Origin: Ryuthela nishihirai
Taxonomy: Eukaryota > Arthropoda > Arachnida > Araneae > Heptathelidae
Assembly (NCBI GenBank): GCA_038380435.1
Contig: JAWZYU010000020.1
Span: 44,486,307 to 44,550,306, forward strand
Direction: 5' to 3'
DNA: 64,000 nt
Under the pieces are notes generated by a model. It saw only the letters and a list, made by a program, of their open reading frames with translations, was not told the DNA's origin and ran no database searches. Position numbers and translations under genes: made by a program. Of the stretch, positions 31,546-43,134 are shown one piece after another; the stretch's first letter is position 1, and the number at the start of each line of letters is the position of its first letter.

Positions 31546-31799
31546 CATCGAATTAGGATAAATCAGAATGCCTTTCCTCCGTTTTACTGGTTAACCTCTT
31601 TCTTAAACGCCGCTTCGGTTATTAAAAATTTTCTATTGTGGTGGGATTGCCCTCCTACCCTCAGACAACAGCCTGAAATGAAACACAAATTTCTTAAATT
31701 CAGTTACTGCCCGAATAAAGGAATAACGGAACTGAATTTTTAACTGTAATCACTTGAATTAGTTTCAAAAGGAAAAAAAATAACATTTAGTCCTAACTC
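31546..31799. other. Unassigned spacer
   Basis: No recognised feature. Confidence 0.3.
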
Positions 31800-32110
31800 T
31801 GAATATTAAATTGGGCACCGAGGTCTGGTCTGTTAGCTAGACTGCCGCAATGTTGGATCATCCCACCCACCATCTTTGATCAATCGTAAACTCATTACCA
31901 GTTGGCTTCACTTTCATTGGCGGCTTCGACCGTGACGTTTACGACGCCTGGGATGGAAAAAAAAACGCCCCGGCAGCACGCAATTCATTACGCGAAGGCG
32001 ACGTCACGTGCACGCGCTAATTGACGCATTAATTTGGCTGAGTTGTCTTCGCGCTAACACGTCAGTGTCAGATGGTTAGGGTGCGGCCACAGAGAAGACG
32101 GTTTAACGTT
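31800..32110. promoter_or_regulatory. CpG-rich single-copy island, candidate regulatory element
   Basis: It is unlike any repeat here and much richer in CpG than its AT-rich surroundings (for example GCGAAGGCGACGTCACGTGC followed by ACGCGC, about 31994-32017). It holds a CRE-like ACGTCA overlapping an E-box CACGTG. No TATA box or coding frame was recognised. Promoter, enhancer or insulator are all possible; this is inference from composition and motifs only. Confidence 0.35.
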
Positions 32111-32129
32111 ACGAACGTTCACAAAGCTT

Positions 32130-34602
32130 ATGATGTCTTAAAATCATTATCAACAACGCAGGTGGCCTTACAGCAAAATGGAGCTTCTGAACTTACTGCA
32201 ATGATCCTGTTTATTACACACAGGCTCTAGTTTTGGAACTAGTGTATTTGTGTGCCTTAACAAAAGGAGCTATTTCCAACAACTCAGGTGGTCTTACCAT
32301 AGCAAGGAACTTGTGGTTGTCTGTCTCAAAACAAAATCACTTCCAAAAAGAGAAGTGACCTTACTGCAAAAGAAACTAGTGAACCTTAAACCATCACCAA
32401 CAATAAAGGTTGCCTTATCCCTGAAAGGAACTTGTGGATTTTCAAACCATCAACAACAATGGGGGGGGGGGCTTTCCGCGGAAAGGAACTTGTGAGTCAT
32501 AAAACCTCACCAACAATGGGGTGGCCTTACCGCAGAAAGGAACTTGTGGGTCATAGAACCTCACCAACAATGAGGGTGGCCTTACCGCAGAAAGGAACTT
32601 GTGGGTCATAAAACCTCACCAACAATGGGATGGCCTTACCGCAGAAAGGAACTTGTGGGTCATAAAACCTCACCAACAATGAGGGTGGCCTTATCGCAGA
32701 AAGGAACTTGTGAGTCATAAAACCTCACCAACAATGGGGTGGCCTTACCGCAGAAAGGAACTTGTGGGTGATAAAACCTCACCAACAATGATGGTGGCCT
32801 TACCGCAGAAAGGAACTTGTGGGTCATAAAACCTCACCAACAATGAGGGTGGCCTTACCGCAGAAAGGAACTTGTGGGTCATAAAACCTCACCAACAATG
32901 GGATGGCCTTACCGCAGAAAGGAACTTGTGGGTCATAAAACCTCACCAACAATGAGGGTGGCCTTATCGCAGAAAGGAACTTGTGAGTCATAAAACCTCA
33001 CCAACAATGGGGTGGCCTTACCGCAGAAAGGAACTTGTGGGTGATAAAACCTCACCAACAATGATGGTGGCCTTACCGCAGAAAGGAACTTGTGGGTCAT
33101 AAAACCTCACCAACAATGAGGGTGGCCTTACCGCAGAAAGGAACTTGTGGGTCATAAAACCTCACCAACAATGAGGGTGGCCTTACCGCAGAAAGGAACT
33201 TGTGGGTCATAAAACCTCACCAACAATGGGATGGCCTTACCGCAGAAAGGAACTTGTGGGTCATAAAACCTCACCAACAATGAGGGTGGCCTTATCGCAG
33301 AAAGGAACTTGTGAGTCATAAAACCTCACCAACAATGGGGTGGCCTTACCGCAGAAAGGAACTTGTGGGTGATAAAACCTCACCAACAATGATGGTGGCC
33401 TTACCGCAGAAAGGAACTTGTGGGTCATAAAACCTCACCAACAATGAGGGTGGCCTTACCGCAGAAAGGAACTTGTGGGTCATAAAACCTCACCAACAAT
33501 GAGGGTGGCCTTATCGCAGAAAGGAACTTGTGGGTCATAAAACCTCACCAACAATGGGATGGCCTTACCGCAGAAATGAACTTGTGGGTCATAAAACCTC
33601 ACCAACAATGAGGGTGGCCTTACCGCAGAAAGGAACTTGTGGGTCATAAAACCTCACCAACAATGGGATGGCCTTACCGCAGAAAGGAACTTGTGGGTCA
33701 TAAAACCTCACCAACAATGAGGGTGGCCTTACCGCAGAAAGGAACTTGTGGGTCATAAAACCTCACCAACAATGAGGGTGGCCTTACCGCAGAAAGGAAC
33801 TTGTGGGTCATAAAACCTCACCAACAATGGGATGGCCTTACCGCAGAAAGGAACTTGTGGGTCATAAAACCTCACCAACAATGAGGGTGGCCTTACCGCA
33901 GAAAGGAACTTGTGGGTCATAAAACCTCACCAACAATGGGATGGCCTTACCGCAGAAAGGAACTTGTGGGTCATAAAACCTCACCAACAATGATGGTGGC
34001 CTTACCGCAGAAAGGAACTTGTGGGTCATAAAACCTCACCAACAATGAGGGTGGCCTTACCGCAGAAAGGAACTTGTGGGTCATAAAACCTCACCAACAA
34101 TGAGGGTGGCCTTATCGCAGAAAGGAACTTGTGGGTCATAAAACCTCACCAACAATGGGATGGCCTTACCGCAGAAAGGAACTTGTGGGTCATAAAACCT
34201 CACCAACAATGAGGGTGGCCTTACCGCAGAAAGGAACTTGTGGGTCATAAAACCTCACCAACAATGGGATGGCCTTACCGCAGAAAGGAACTTGTTGGTC
34301 ATAAAACCTCACCAACAATGAGGGTGGCCTTACCGCAGAAAGGAACTTGTGGGGCATAAAACCTCACCAACAATTGGATGGCCTTACCGCAGAAAGGAAC
34401 TTGTGGGTCATAAAACCTCACCAACAATGAGGGTGGCCTTACCGCGGAAAGGAACTTGTGAGTCATAAAACCTCACCAACAATGGGATGGCCTTACCGCA
34501 AAAAGGAACTTGTGGGTCATAAAACCTCACCAACAATGAGGGTGGCCTTACCGCGGAAAGGAACTTGTGAGTCATAAAACCTCACCAACAATGGGATGGC
34601 CT
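32130..34602. repeat. 54/55-bp tandem array with higher-order structure, about 40 copies
   Basis: The unit is GGTGGCCTTACCGCAGAAAG, then GAACTTGTGGGTCATAAAAC, then CTCACCAACAATGA. Variants differ at a 3-6 base spot (GAGGG, GGGA, GGGG or GATGG before TGGCC), in TTACCGC/TTATCGC, and in GGGTCAT/GAGTCAT/GGGTGAT. The combination GTGAGTCAT with GGGGTGG recurs near 32710, 32982 and 33310, i.e. every 5-6 units, which defines a higher-order repeat. Units at the left edge (32130-32470) are strongly degenerate, while the right edge is abrupt (GGCCTGATATC). Confidence 0.93.
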
Positions 34603-34673
34603 GATATCAAATTGGAGAATGTACAATTGCTTCACCCCCCTCCAGTTTGCTGTGAGTCCATTGACGTTGTTTG

Positions 34674-35053
34674 TGGGGCTGGGTGCTCAGTCGGTAGCGC
34701 GCTAGGTTCGTAATCTGCAGTTCCCGGGTTCTAGTCCCGGCTGGGGCAGCTTTGAGATTTATTTCCGCAAAACTTCCCACCCTGCCCACGGTCAGTAGGG
34801 GACATTGATGGGCTTTAAAGGCCGTCGTCCGTCGGATGAGACATTGAGCCACGGCCTCATGTATGGGATAGAGCCGTACCCTGCGCACTTTAAAGAACAC
34901 ACTGGATGGCCTTGACGTGAGACTATGATCTGTCTCCCAACAACTTTCCAATGGGTCCCCTCCCCAACCTTCTCGGAGCCCTCGGGGTTTTTGTGACCTG
35001 GCTATTTAGCCCATTGTGTGCAAAAAAGTGCCGCTCAAAGGTGAAACAACCCA
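34674..35053 (+). mobile_element. SINE-A, moderately diverged
   Basis: Box A region GTGCTCAGTCGGTAGCGCGC and B-box-like GGTTCTAGTCC (one substitution) are present. The tail is GGTGAAACAACCCAACAC. I see no convincing TSD. Confidence 0.82.
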
Positions 35054-35616
35054 ACACGTTTTTGGCAATGTTTTTTAAAAGCAAGAAAATTTGGAAATGT
35101 CAACACGCTAAACTGCTCTACCAGTTTTTTGTATGACCGTACCCTCGAGCTGGGGAAGAAAGTTGAACATTAGCCAAATGAAGAAATGTCTCCCGCCTGA
35201 GTCGAAATCTTGTGAATAACAACGACGGAGATGAGAAGATAAAACGAAAGAATAATGAACACAACAGTTGTCCGCAAGACGGCAAGACGTTGTTACCGTT
35301 AAGAGAAAGCTTCATGGATTTGAAAGATATTTATTTCAGAAGCCTTTCTTCGCATTCTCTGTACTCAATGGGGGTTCTCATATTAATTGGAATCGTGTCT
35401 CAGATCTCTGTTATAATTAAAGAGTAAATGATGACTTCTCTTGCTGGAGATTTAAATTTTGTTCTGGAGCACTTTGAAACGGATTGATGTGAAAAGATGT
35501 GTCTGAGTTGAAGTGATCGCGACATAATGGAAATGAGAAAGTTTTCAAGACCTTTTTGGTACTTCACTCAGAGCGTTTCTTTATGACCTAATATAACTGC
35601 GTAGTGATATAGCAAG
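35054..35616. other. Unassigned stretch
   Basis: A 71-codon plus-strand frame (35212-35427) has no recognisable similarity. Nothing else stands out. Confidence 0.3.
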
Positions 35617-36472
35617 TGTTGGTTGCCACTGAGCAGCATTTTATTTCCCCACAACACTAGACCTACAACAATATGTAGCCAAGTCACAAAGACCCCAAAA
35701 GGTCAGAACTGGTAGTAGGAAGAGTTCAAAAGCTCTTAGGAATTATATTATGGAAATATATTCTCAAGGCAATCCAGTGGGTTCCAATTTAGCGTGCTCA
35801 TAGGCGGAGTTCTCAGTCGGCTGTGCGACAGGCTCGTAATCTGGAGTTCCCAGGTTCGAGTCGTTGAGATTTATCTCTGCTAAACCCCTACTCTGCCCTC
35901 GGTCAGTAGAGGACACCGATGGTCTTGGAAAGGTCGCCGCCAGTCGGATGAGACGTTAAGCCTTGGCACCGTGTGCGGGAGAGCCATACCCTATGCACGT
36001 TAAAGAACACGCTGGATGGCCTTGACGGGAGGCTACCATCTGTCTCCTAAGATCTATCCAGTGGGTTCTTCCCCCAATCTTCTCTCAGTCCTAGAGATTC
36101 TCGTGGCCTGGACATTTACTCCGTTATACAGTATAGGAAAATTTGTCGCTCAGAGGTTACACAATCCCACCCCAAAAGATCATAACTAGGTAGTAGAAGG
36201 GTTTGCAATTGAAAAACTATTAGGGATTATAGTATGAAAATCTCTCATCCCGACTAACCAGTGTGTTTTAAATTAACGTGCAGAGTATGGCTCTTCTGCA
36301 CACAAGCTACGGTTTAGGGTCCCATCCGATGGTCAGCATCCTTTTCGAGTCCATCGGTGTAACCTTTTTCACCGAAGGCAGAGTAAAGGCTAGAGGAGAA
36401 AATCTCAACACAGACACAATGGGGATTCGAACCTAGAAACATCAGGTTCCAAGCTCACTGCCAACTAAACCA
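35617..36472. mobile_element. Old minus SINE-A interrupted by a plus SINE-A, with duplicated flank
   Basis: An old minus-strand copy begins at 35617 (GCCACTGAGCAGCATTTTAT). A plus-strand SINE-A fills about 35803-36165. The old copy then continues to 36472. About 100 bp are present on both sides: ACCCCAAAAGGTCAGAACTG at 35691 and ACCCCAAAAGATCATAACTA at 36171, continuing in parallel. The flank is therefore duplicated far beyond a normal TSD length. Confidence 0.7.
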
Positions 36473-36491
36473 AACCCTTCCCAGATATATC

Positions 36492-36866
36492 GGGGCGGGG
36501 GTGGCTCAGTCGGTAGCGCGCCAGGCTCGTAATCTGTAGTTCCCGGGTTCGAGTCCCAGCTGGGTCAGCGTTGAGATTTATCTCCGCAAAATTCCCCACG
36601 GTCAGTAGGGGACACCGATGGGCTTGGAAAGGCCGCCGTCCGTCGGATGGGCCATTAAGCCGTGACCCCGTGTGCGGGAGAGCCATACCCTGTGCACGTT
36701 AAAGAACACGCTGGATGGCTTTGACGGGAGGCTACCATCTGTCTCCCAACAGCTGTTCCAGTGGGTCCCCTCCCCCAACCTTCTCTGAGCCTTCGGGGTC
36801 CATGTGACCTGGCCATTTAGCCCATGGTGTGCAAAAAAGTGCCGCTAAGAGGTAAAACAACCCAAC
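36492..36866 (+). mobile_element. SINE-A, young, 19-bp TSD
   Basis: The TSD is AACCCTTCCCAGATATATC (36473-36491 and 36867-36885), the longest in the window. A small deletion is present after the B-box region (CCCCACGGTCAG, lacking CGCCCTGCC). Confidence 0.94.
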
Positions 36867-36885
36867 AACCCTTCCCAGATATATC

Positions 36886-37342
36886 AAACACCTTAAACTT
36901 TATGGGCTGGTTCAGATCAAGAGTTATGAAAAGAAACTAGTACAAAGATAATTGACTAGTCCGAAACTACGTTCAGGTACTTCTTGTATAGAAAATATTC
37001 CTCCAAAATAGTGTAATATATGATTTTGTGTTCTCCGTACAATTAATCTTTTTTAAGAAAATATTCTTGCAAAATACGTAAAACTTATATTATTGAAAAT
37101 TGTTTTCTCTTTTTCTTTTCGGGTTATTAAATATCGGTTATTTTTAATTGTCGCAGAAGTTTGTTTTTTGTAGTAAAATGGACTAATCGATAGTGTTACT
37201 AAAACCCCTTAACACAAGACAAGGATAGCCACTAGACCAGGCCGGTCTAGCCCTCGGCTCGTGAGCTATGTGTGACTCATTACAAAAGAAATTGCGGCTC
37301 ATAAAGCAAATAATCACTATACCGAATCTGGGTCGTTTCGTA
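36886..37342. other. AT-rich stretch, nothing firm
   Basis: A short segment (about 37225-37300, GGCCGGTCTAGCCCTCGGCT then GTGAGCTATGTG) resembles the ends of some hAT-type elements, but no partner end or TSD was found. Confidence 0.3.
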
Positions 37343-37475
37343 CAGTCGCTAAAAAAAGTATCCGAACACTATGGTTGATTGCAAAATTCAGAAAAAATAT
37401 CTGGCATTGATTTTTTTAGAATTTAGTCATCTGGCTAAATATAGCATAGTGTTCGGATACTTTTTTGAGCGACTG
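37343..37475. mobile_element. Palindromic MITE (CAGTCGCTC family), copy 2
   Basis: Ends CAGTCGCTAAAAAAAGTATC and (minus strand) CAGTCGCTCAAAAAAGTATC are flanked by TA. The left arm is nearly complete to GTCATCTGGC, the right arm is reduced to its terminal part, and the centre is deleted. Confidence 0.87.
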
Positions 37476-37640
37476 TACAATTTTTTGAAAAGACATTTTT
37501 TAGGTGCTTCACTAAATGACCTTGCCAATTCATAGTACTCATTAAAAATGAATATTTTGTGTTTTTTAATCAAGGTATTGATTGAGTCCTTAAAAAAATA
37601 GTTTTTCTTTTTCTTTAATTCATTACTCATTAGAAATATA
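37476..37640. other. Spacer between two MITE copies
   Basis: AT-rich, no feature recognised. Confidence 0.3.
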
Positions 37641-37809
37641 CAGTCGCTCAAATAAATATCCGAAAATAAAAAAAATAAATAAAAATCCGAAATTTGTGTC
37701 ACGGGACACAAAAGTTGCCAGATCACTAATTTCTAAAAAAATCGATGCCAGATATTTTTTCTGAATTCCGTAATCAACCATAGTGTTCGGATATTTATTT
37801 GAGCGACTG
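37641..37809. mobile_element. Palindromic MITE (CAGTCGCTC family), copy 3
   Basis: The right arm is complete (GTTGCCAGATCACTAATTTC to GAGCGACTG), the left arm is mostly replaced by an A/T-rich tract, and TA flanks both ends. It is the mirror-image deletion of copies 1 and 2. Confidence 0.87.
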
Positions 37810-37844
37810 TACGTTTTCAAGTAGAGAATATTTCCTGCATCTCA

Positions 37845-38255
37845 TCAGGAATGCATGATAGTTTTTTCCTGGTGGCTCTTCACGGTTCCTGATTGGTTTC
37901 CTGGTTGTGTTCGACGGCCTGTCTTAAAACTTGGGACTATTGCTTTCCCAATTGACAATTTCTTAGTAAAATTGATAGCTGAGCAGATATTTGCCTTACA
38001 GAACTTCTTCTGTTGAAAGGATAATCTTAAAGATAGTTTTCTGAACAAAAGACCATTTACCTCAAACTCACACAATAGGATACTCCTAAAGACTGGTTTT
38101 TCTCTTGAAACTTTAGGCCAAGAGAGATAAAAAGTAACGAAAAGGATGGTTGCTAAAATAGAATAAATGCAAACTTTAAAAAAGACATATGGTAATGGTG
38201 AAATTTGTTGATGATATAGTTCTAAATGCTCAACTGATGTAAACAAGCAACACAT
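37845..38255 (-). other. Unrecognised 136-codon open frame, doubtful
   Basis: This is an uninterrupted frame in AT-rich sequence with a hydrophobic stretch (VFFKVCIYSILATILFVTFY) followed by a Ser/Lys/Phe-rich half. No motif, splice signal or similarity is known to me, and the length is within chance for AT-biased DNA with few TAA/TAG on this strand. It is listed only because it is the longest non-repeat frame in the window. Confidence 0.12.
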
Positions 38256-38579
38256 TTGCTTTATTAATTGTAAAATTGCTAAATAACGATTGAAAATTAG
38301 AGATCATGTTTTGCATTGCTCTGATAAGTGTGGTTGCTATTTATGTTCCAACAGTCGGCTTTTGGTCATTTCTAAACCTTAGACATTCTTTTAATATAAG
38401 GAAATTAGTTTATTTAACACTTTGCTCCAGGCTGTTGTACCAAGACTATTTGTCTCATTTTGTGAAAACACAAGAAATATACGACTGCGATGTTCATTTC
38501 AAAACCCAATTACGTTATCGGCAGGGACTTTTCATTGTTCAATGATCGAAATATTTTCTATACATTTTTAACTTCTGCA
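38256..38579. other. Unassigned AT-rich spacer
   Basis: A 79-codon plus-strand frame (38306-38545) is of no recognised family. Confidence 0.25.
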
Positions 38580-38848
38580 CATGGGCGTCCGCAGAAAATT
38601 TTCCAGGGGTGAGGGGCAAATCTTGGAGACAAATAATTACATCAATAAATTTTTATTTCATTATTTATTTTTTTGGTTTTTTTTTACAAGTAGATTATAG
38701 AATACTGTATTGTATATAACACATACATAATGTACATAAATTAATTACGTTTAAATTGTTACGATTATAATTTGTGGAATTTTTTACTCGATCCCAGGGG
38801 GGGGGGCAAGTGCCTAGTTTGCCCCCCCCCCCTCTGCTGACGCCCATG
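38580..38848. mobile_element. Short DNA transposon, 8-bp TSD (CATGGGCGTC ends)
   Basis: Left end CATGGGCGTCCGCAGAA and right end (minus strand) CATGGGCGTCAGCAGA are inverted repeats. The exact 8-bp direct repeat CTTCTGCA stands on both sides (38572-38579 and 38849-38856). Subterminal G- and C-runs pair across the element. The interior is AT-rich and non-coding. The 8-bp TSD suggests a hAT-like non-autonomous element. Confidence 0.85.
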
Positions 38849-38856
38849 CTTCTGCA

Positions 38857-39116
38857 CAATTCTCTTGCGGCGTTTCCAATAAGACAGATAATACTTATAT
38901 CACCAGCAGGTGCAAAGTATTTAAAAATACACAAAGATACATGCAACCGATTTTGAGTTATTGTGGAACAAATGCAAAAGCCACAAACACACATATAAGC
39001 CAAAACACCAAAAAATGTCCGAAACAGTCACTCTTCTAGTTACTGTGTGAGACCTTTAAACTCAGGGAATATCATTTTCTTTTTCACATTGACTTAATGC
39101 AGTGCTTTCCAACCGG
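38857..39116. other. Unassigned spacer
   Basis: No recognised feature. Confidence 0.3.
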
Positions 39117-39722
39117 TGTGGGGAGCGGATTGGCTCAGTCGGTAGTGCTCTAGGCTCGTAATATGCAGTTCCCAGGTTCGAGTCCTATCTGTGCCAGCGT
39201 TGAGATTCATCTCAGCTAACCCTCCACCTTGCCTCGATTCAAAGGGGACACCGAAGCGCTTGTAAAGGCACCGTCCGTCTGTTGGGACGTAAAACCGTGG
39301 TTCGTATACAGGAGAGAACCATACCCTGTGCAAGTTAAAGAATATGCTGAATGACTTTGCCAGAAGGGTTCCATCTGTCTTAACATTCCCCCCCCCCCCC
39401 CCCACAAACACACTACCGTATTCTCTAAGCCATTGGGGTCTTAATGGCCTTATCTTTAGCCCATTATATATATATATATATACCCCCTCAAGCAGCTGCT
39501 TGCCACAGAGGTCTGACAGGAGCCTGTCAGTTTATATGCCACAATAGGAGATCTGAGAGGATGGCAGGACCTCAGCAGAAAAACGACACACACATCCATG
39601 CCTTACCCGGGGCTCGAACCCAGGTCCCTTAGATCAGTAGCCAAGCGTGCTAACCACTCGGCCACGGGACGGCAAGGGTTACGTGTACAAAAAGTGGCGT
39701 TCTGAGGTAAACGAACCCAACC
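39117..39722 (+). mobile_element. SINE-A interrupted by SINE-B
   Basis: The old plus-strand SINE-A runs from GGGGAGCGGATTGGCTCAG (39119) to TTTAGCCCATTATA. SINE-B follows, then the SINE-A tail resumes at about 39682 (GTGTACAAAAAGTGGCGTTC ... AACGAACCCAACC). A C-run lies at about 39387-39402. Confidence 0.83.
39464..39678 (-). mobile_element. SINE-B copy 2
   Basis: The minus-strand head CCGTCCCGTGGCCGAGTGGT and B box GGTTCGAGCCC are intact. The 3' end lies against a (TA)n run (39464-39482), which is the element's simple-repeat tail or was expanded from it. It inserted into the tail region of an older SINE-A. Confidence 0.85.
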
Positions 39723-41790
39723 GCTGTTCCATGAAACAGCTTCAGATGTACTAAGGAATATTTATGTTTACACAAAATATTTCGCTCCCTATTACCTGTA
39801 TTTTAAATTACATTTTTGATACTTAGGAAGTCGAAACTAGAAAACATTTTACTCCATTTACTTTATTGAAACAAAGTAAAAGTCTAAAATAAATACCAAA
39901 TTTTGATTGTCATTCTTTATATTAAAACCTTATATCAAACAAAGACATGCATTCGCTGCATTTTTAAATAAAAATTAATTATTTTTAAATGTAAGTTTGA
40001 CAAAATATATTAGTTTCCAATTACATGTAGATTAACTGATATTTACTCAATTAGATAACACTCATATACTTGCAATAAGTTGAAAGATTGCTATTGTCCT
40101 ATAATTAAACTGTTTCTAAACTTAAATATATTTGATTAAATTTATAAACACAGTTAATGTGGAATAAATATATAGAGCCTGCGCTTAATAAAGTGAAAAA
40201 TACGATAAACAAATACTTTTGTTAGATGGTTTAAATATGCAAACCTCATTGCAATTTCGTTATTCATGCATTCAGTTGCAATTTTATTATTCATATGTTC
40301 AATGGCATTTACAATAGGCTTTACTAGTTTGGGGAGAAGCTAGCAAAAACCAACTATATAGACTATAAGCATTACAGAGATATATCATTAATGATGAAAA
40401 ATTGAAAATACACAAAAACTTAATCCTCGTTCTTGGAATGGAAAATTTTGCCGTTAAGAAATCTACATATACCAAGAGTATTAATTTCTGTTTTTAAATA
40501 TTTTAGTGATTTTAATCAGCTTAAATCAGATTATCGAATTTAGAAATTAATTAAAATTGGAATTAATTAACTTATGATTTTCATAGCAAAATTTATACAA
40601 ATATTTTTACTTTTAATATTATTATTCTTTTAACATCAAACAAGTTTTCTTTAATGGTTGAATCTTATTATAATGTATATTGAAATGTTTTGTTAAATAA
40701 AGTTTGATTTATACTTGAAAAGAAAAAAAAAACAATCCCTCTGTATTTAGCTGCCATCGTCTCATATGAATCTATATTATTAAAAAAAATTAATTGATTC
40801 TAAAATACGTAAAGAGCAGATTATATTAATTATTGAAATCAGTTTTTTTTAACAGTTTTTTTTTCCTGGTGTACAGCGACAATTTTGTGTTTTCAAAAGT
40901 GTTTCCCGAACTTAAAGATATTGGAAAAGATTGGCTTACTGGATAGATTATCCTATTACTCTGCTTGAACAAATTCCCATTTCAGGAAAAACTCATCTTC
41001 CAGAGGCATTCAGAAAGATTTAGGAAAGTAATGCCTTAAATTACTTAGATTAAGAATTAAAAACACTATAAGCGCCACCATAAGCATGCATTTGAAACCA
41101 CACCAATATCACCGGAAAAACGAAAGTTAATAAACCTTGATTCAAAATTACTCCCCAGTTTCTATTAATGTCGAAACTGCAATGGGTGGTTATTTTTAAC
41201 AAACATATCCCACAACAACAGCAGACTGGAAAGATATTGCGTACGTGATACCAGTTACTAATTACCTTACCCAAATCCGAGTTTATGTTGCTTCTAACCT
41301 ATTCCGATGAAAAACTTTCCCTTTTTCGAGTTGCTCAGATATAACGAGCGTTAGGAATTTATTTCGGGGCAAATGCAGATGCTATGAATAGTTTTGATGT
41401 TCCCGTGAACTGGACCAGCGCCAAATCAATGATGTAGCTATTAACCCGTGCTGGCAGAGCAAGATTGACTCTGTCATGAATCTATACTGAACGTCGTTAA
41501 CGTTGGTCCATATTACATCAAAGGCTGAAACAAATGCGCGTTTTATATGACAATGAAACATCCCATTAGGTCGTGATGGGTAAATCTCAGATAAATGTCT
41601 AGTTAATTAAATCCATGCTGGGCGTTTCGTTTTACTTGCTCTAGTTATGTTCTGGGGTTAAAATTATTCTCTAGAGAAGTGCGACTAATATGGCTGATGT
41701 TTCTGAAAGAATATAAGAACAATGACGTACTGATTTCATTTTCACGTAAAATATTAAACAGCATAGGAAGGAACGTTATTTTCTTGTGAA
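39723..41790. other. Long AT-rich stretch, nothing recognised
   Basis: About 2 kb with very high A+T, no SINE, no inverted-repeat pairs, no tandem periodicity and no convincing frame. It is the largest quiet block of the window. Confidence 0.45.
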
Positions 41791-42123
41791 CTAGTGGTAG
41801 TCATATGATAATTGAGGCGGATTTCAAAACAGAAAAGAGGCATATCAGATGGTCGCCAACCTAATGACGATATTTAGTGGCTTTAGGTCTTCAAAAATCG
41901 AAAGTGGGAGTATCAGAATGGTCGCCAAATTAATTTCAATATTTATCTATTTTAGGAATTTAAAAGAGAAAGTGGGCACAACAATTATTTCCAACTTAAT
42001 TGGGATATTTAGCAGCCCTAGGGTTTAAAAAGATAAAAATGTGTATATAACGTGGTCAATAACTTAATTGGGAATTTTAACTACTTAAAGACTTTGAAAG
42101 AGTAAAAAAATAAATAAATAAAT

Positions 42124-42294
42124 ACCCCCTCAAGCAGCTGCTTGCCACAGAGGCCTATCAGTTTATATGCCATAGTAGAAGGTCTGAGAAGATGGCAGGA
42201 CCTCAGCAGAAAAACGACACAAACAGCCATGCCTTACCCGGAGCTCGAACCCAGGTCCCGTAGATCAGTAGCCAAGCGCGCTAACCACTCGTCG
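42124..42294 (-). mobile_element. SINE-B copy 3
   Basis: It has the same body as the other two (complement of CAAGCAGCTGCTTGCCACAG etc.), with a small deletion (GACAGGAGCCT missing near 42155) and a head cut just before the CCGTCCCGTGG end. Its tail on the plus strand is (TAAA)n at 42104-42123. Confidence 0.83.
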
Positions 42295-42389
42295 TCATAT
42301 CTTTTGGTCGCCATCCTAATTGGGATATTTAGCGACGGTAAAACTTCAAAACAGGAAAGTGGACTTATCAGTTGGTTGCCAGCCTAATC

Positions 42390-42960
42390 GGGGTCTTTAT
42401 TTACCTGGTTGAGTTACAACCCTATATAACCTTGGTTACGTTATGTCAATGGGAAGCTAACATCGAGGCTTTATAACTTCTAAAATAAGCTTCTCTTTTT
42501 CGTGCAAAATGTGATATTCGATAAAGATCTGAATCAAACAAATCAATATCGTTCAGTATTTAATGAGTTATAGAAGTTTGTATATTTAACGATAGCAATG
42601 CTAATCATAAGAATTGATCTCAGACCTAAGATTCAATAAGTATTATAGTTTCAAACGATTTAATTATTTAAAATAAGGATATATTTTAGAAGAGTGTGCA
42701 AGTTAATCTTTCAGTATTCATCAATTTGACACAATTTCTTAGGACTGGCATTGTTATTGTTACATATTCAAACTTCCCTAACTCATTAAATTTTAAGCGA
42801 ATATTGTTTAAAATCCAGATACGATATATTAAACTGATATTTTTATTTGCTATCACATTTCTCAAAAAAAAAACCAGCTTAAATTAGATATTAGAGAGCT
42901 TCGACATTAGCTTCCCATTTACATAACTTAAGGTTGTAACTTAAATTTGTCCACCATTGC
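42390..42960. mobile_element. Long-inverted-repeat element, copy 1
   Basis: The two halves are inverted, imperfect copies. CAATGGGAAGCTAACATCGA near 42448 mirrors the complement of TCGACATTAGCTTCCCATTT near 42901; TAACTTCTAAAATAAGC, TTTAATGAGTTATAGAAGTT and ATTTAACGATAGCAATG on the left likewise have mirror partners on the right. The arms extend some 200 bp or more. There is no coding sequence. It is related to the copy at 52313-53303. Confidence 0.75.
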
Positions 42961-43134
42961 ACCTTAAGATTTCAAATGAGTAAAGTGAGGATATCGGTTG
43001 GCATTCACCTAATAGGAATTTTAATTACGGCTACAAAAGAGCATATCAGTTTGTTGTCATCCTAAGTGGGATATTTAGTTACTTTAGTACGTTAAAAAAA
43101 GGCAAGTGGTCATATTTTCATCATTATCATCCTT

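Noticed and set aside
37845..38255. 136-codon minus-strand frame as a real gene
   Set aside because: It is AT-biased, of no recognisable family, and has no splice or start support; within reach of chance. Listed only at very low confidence.
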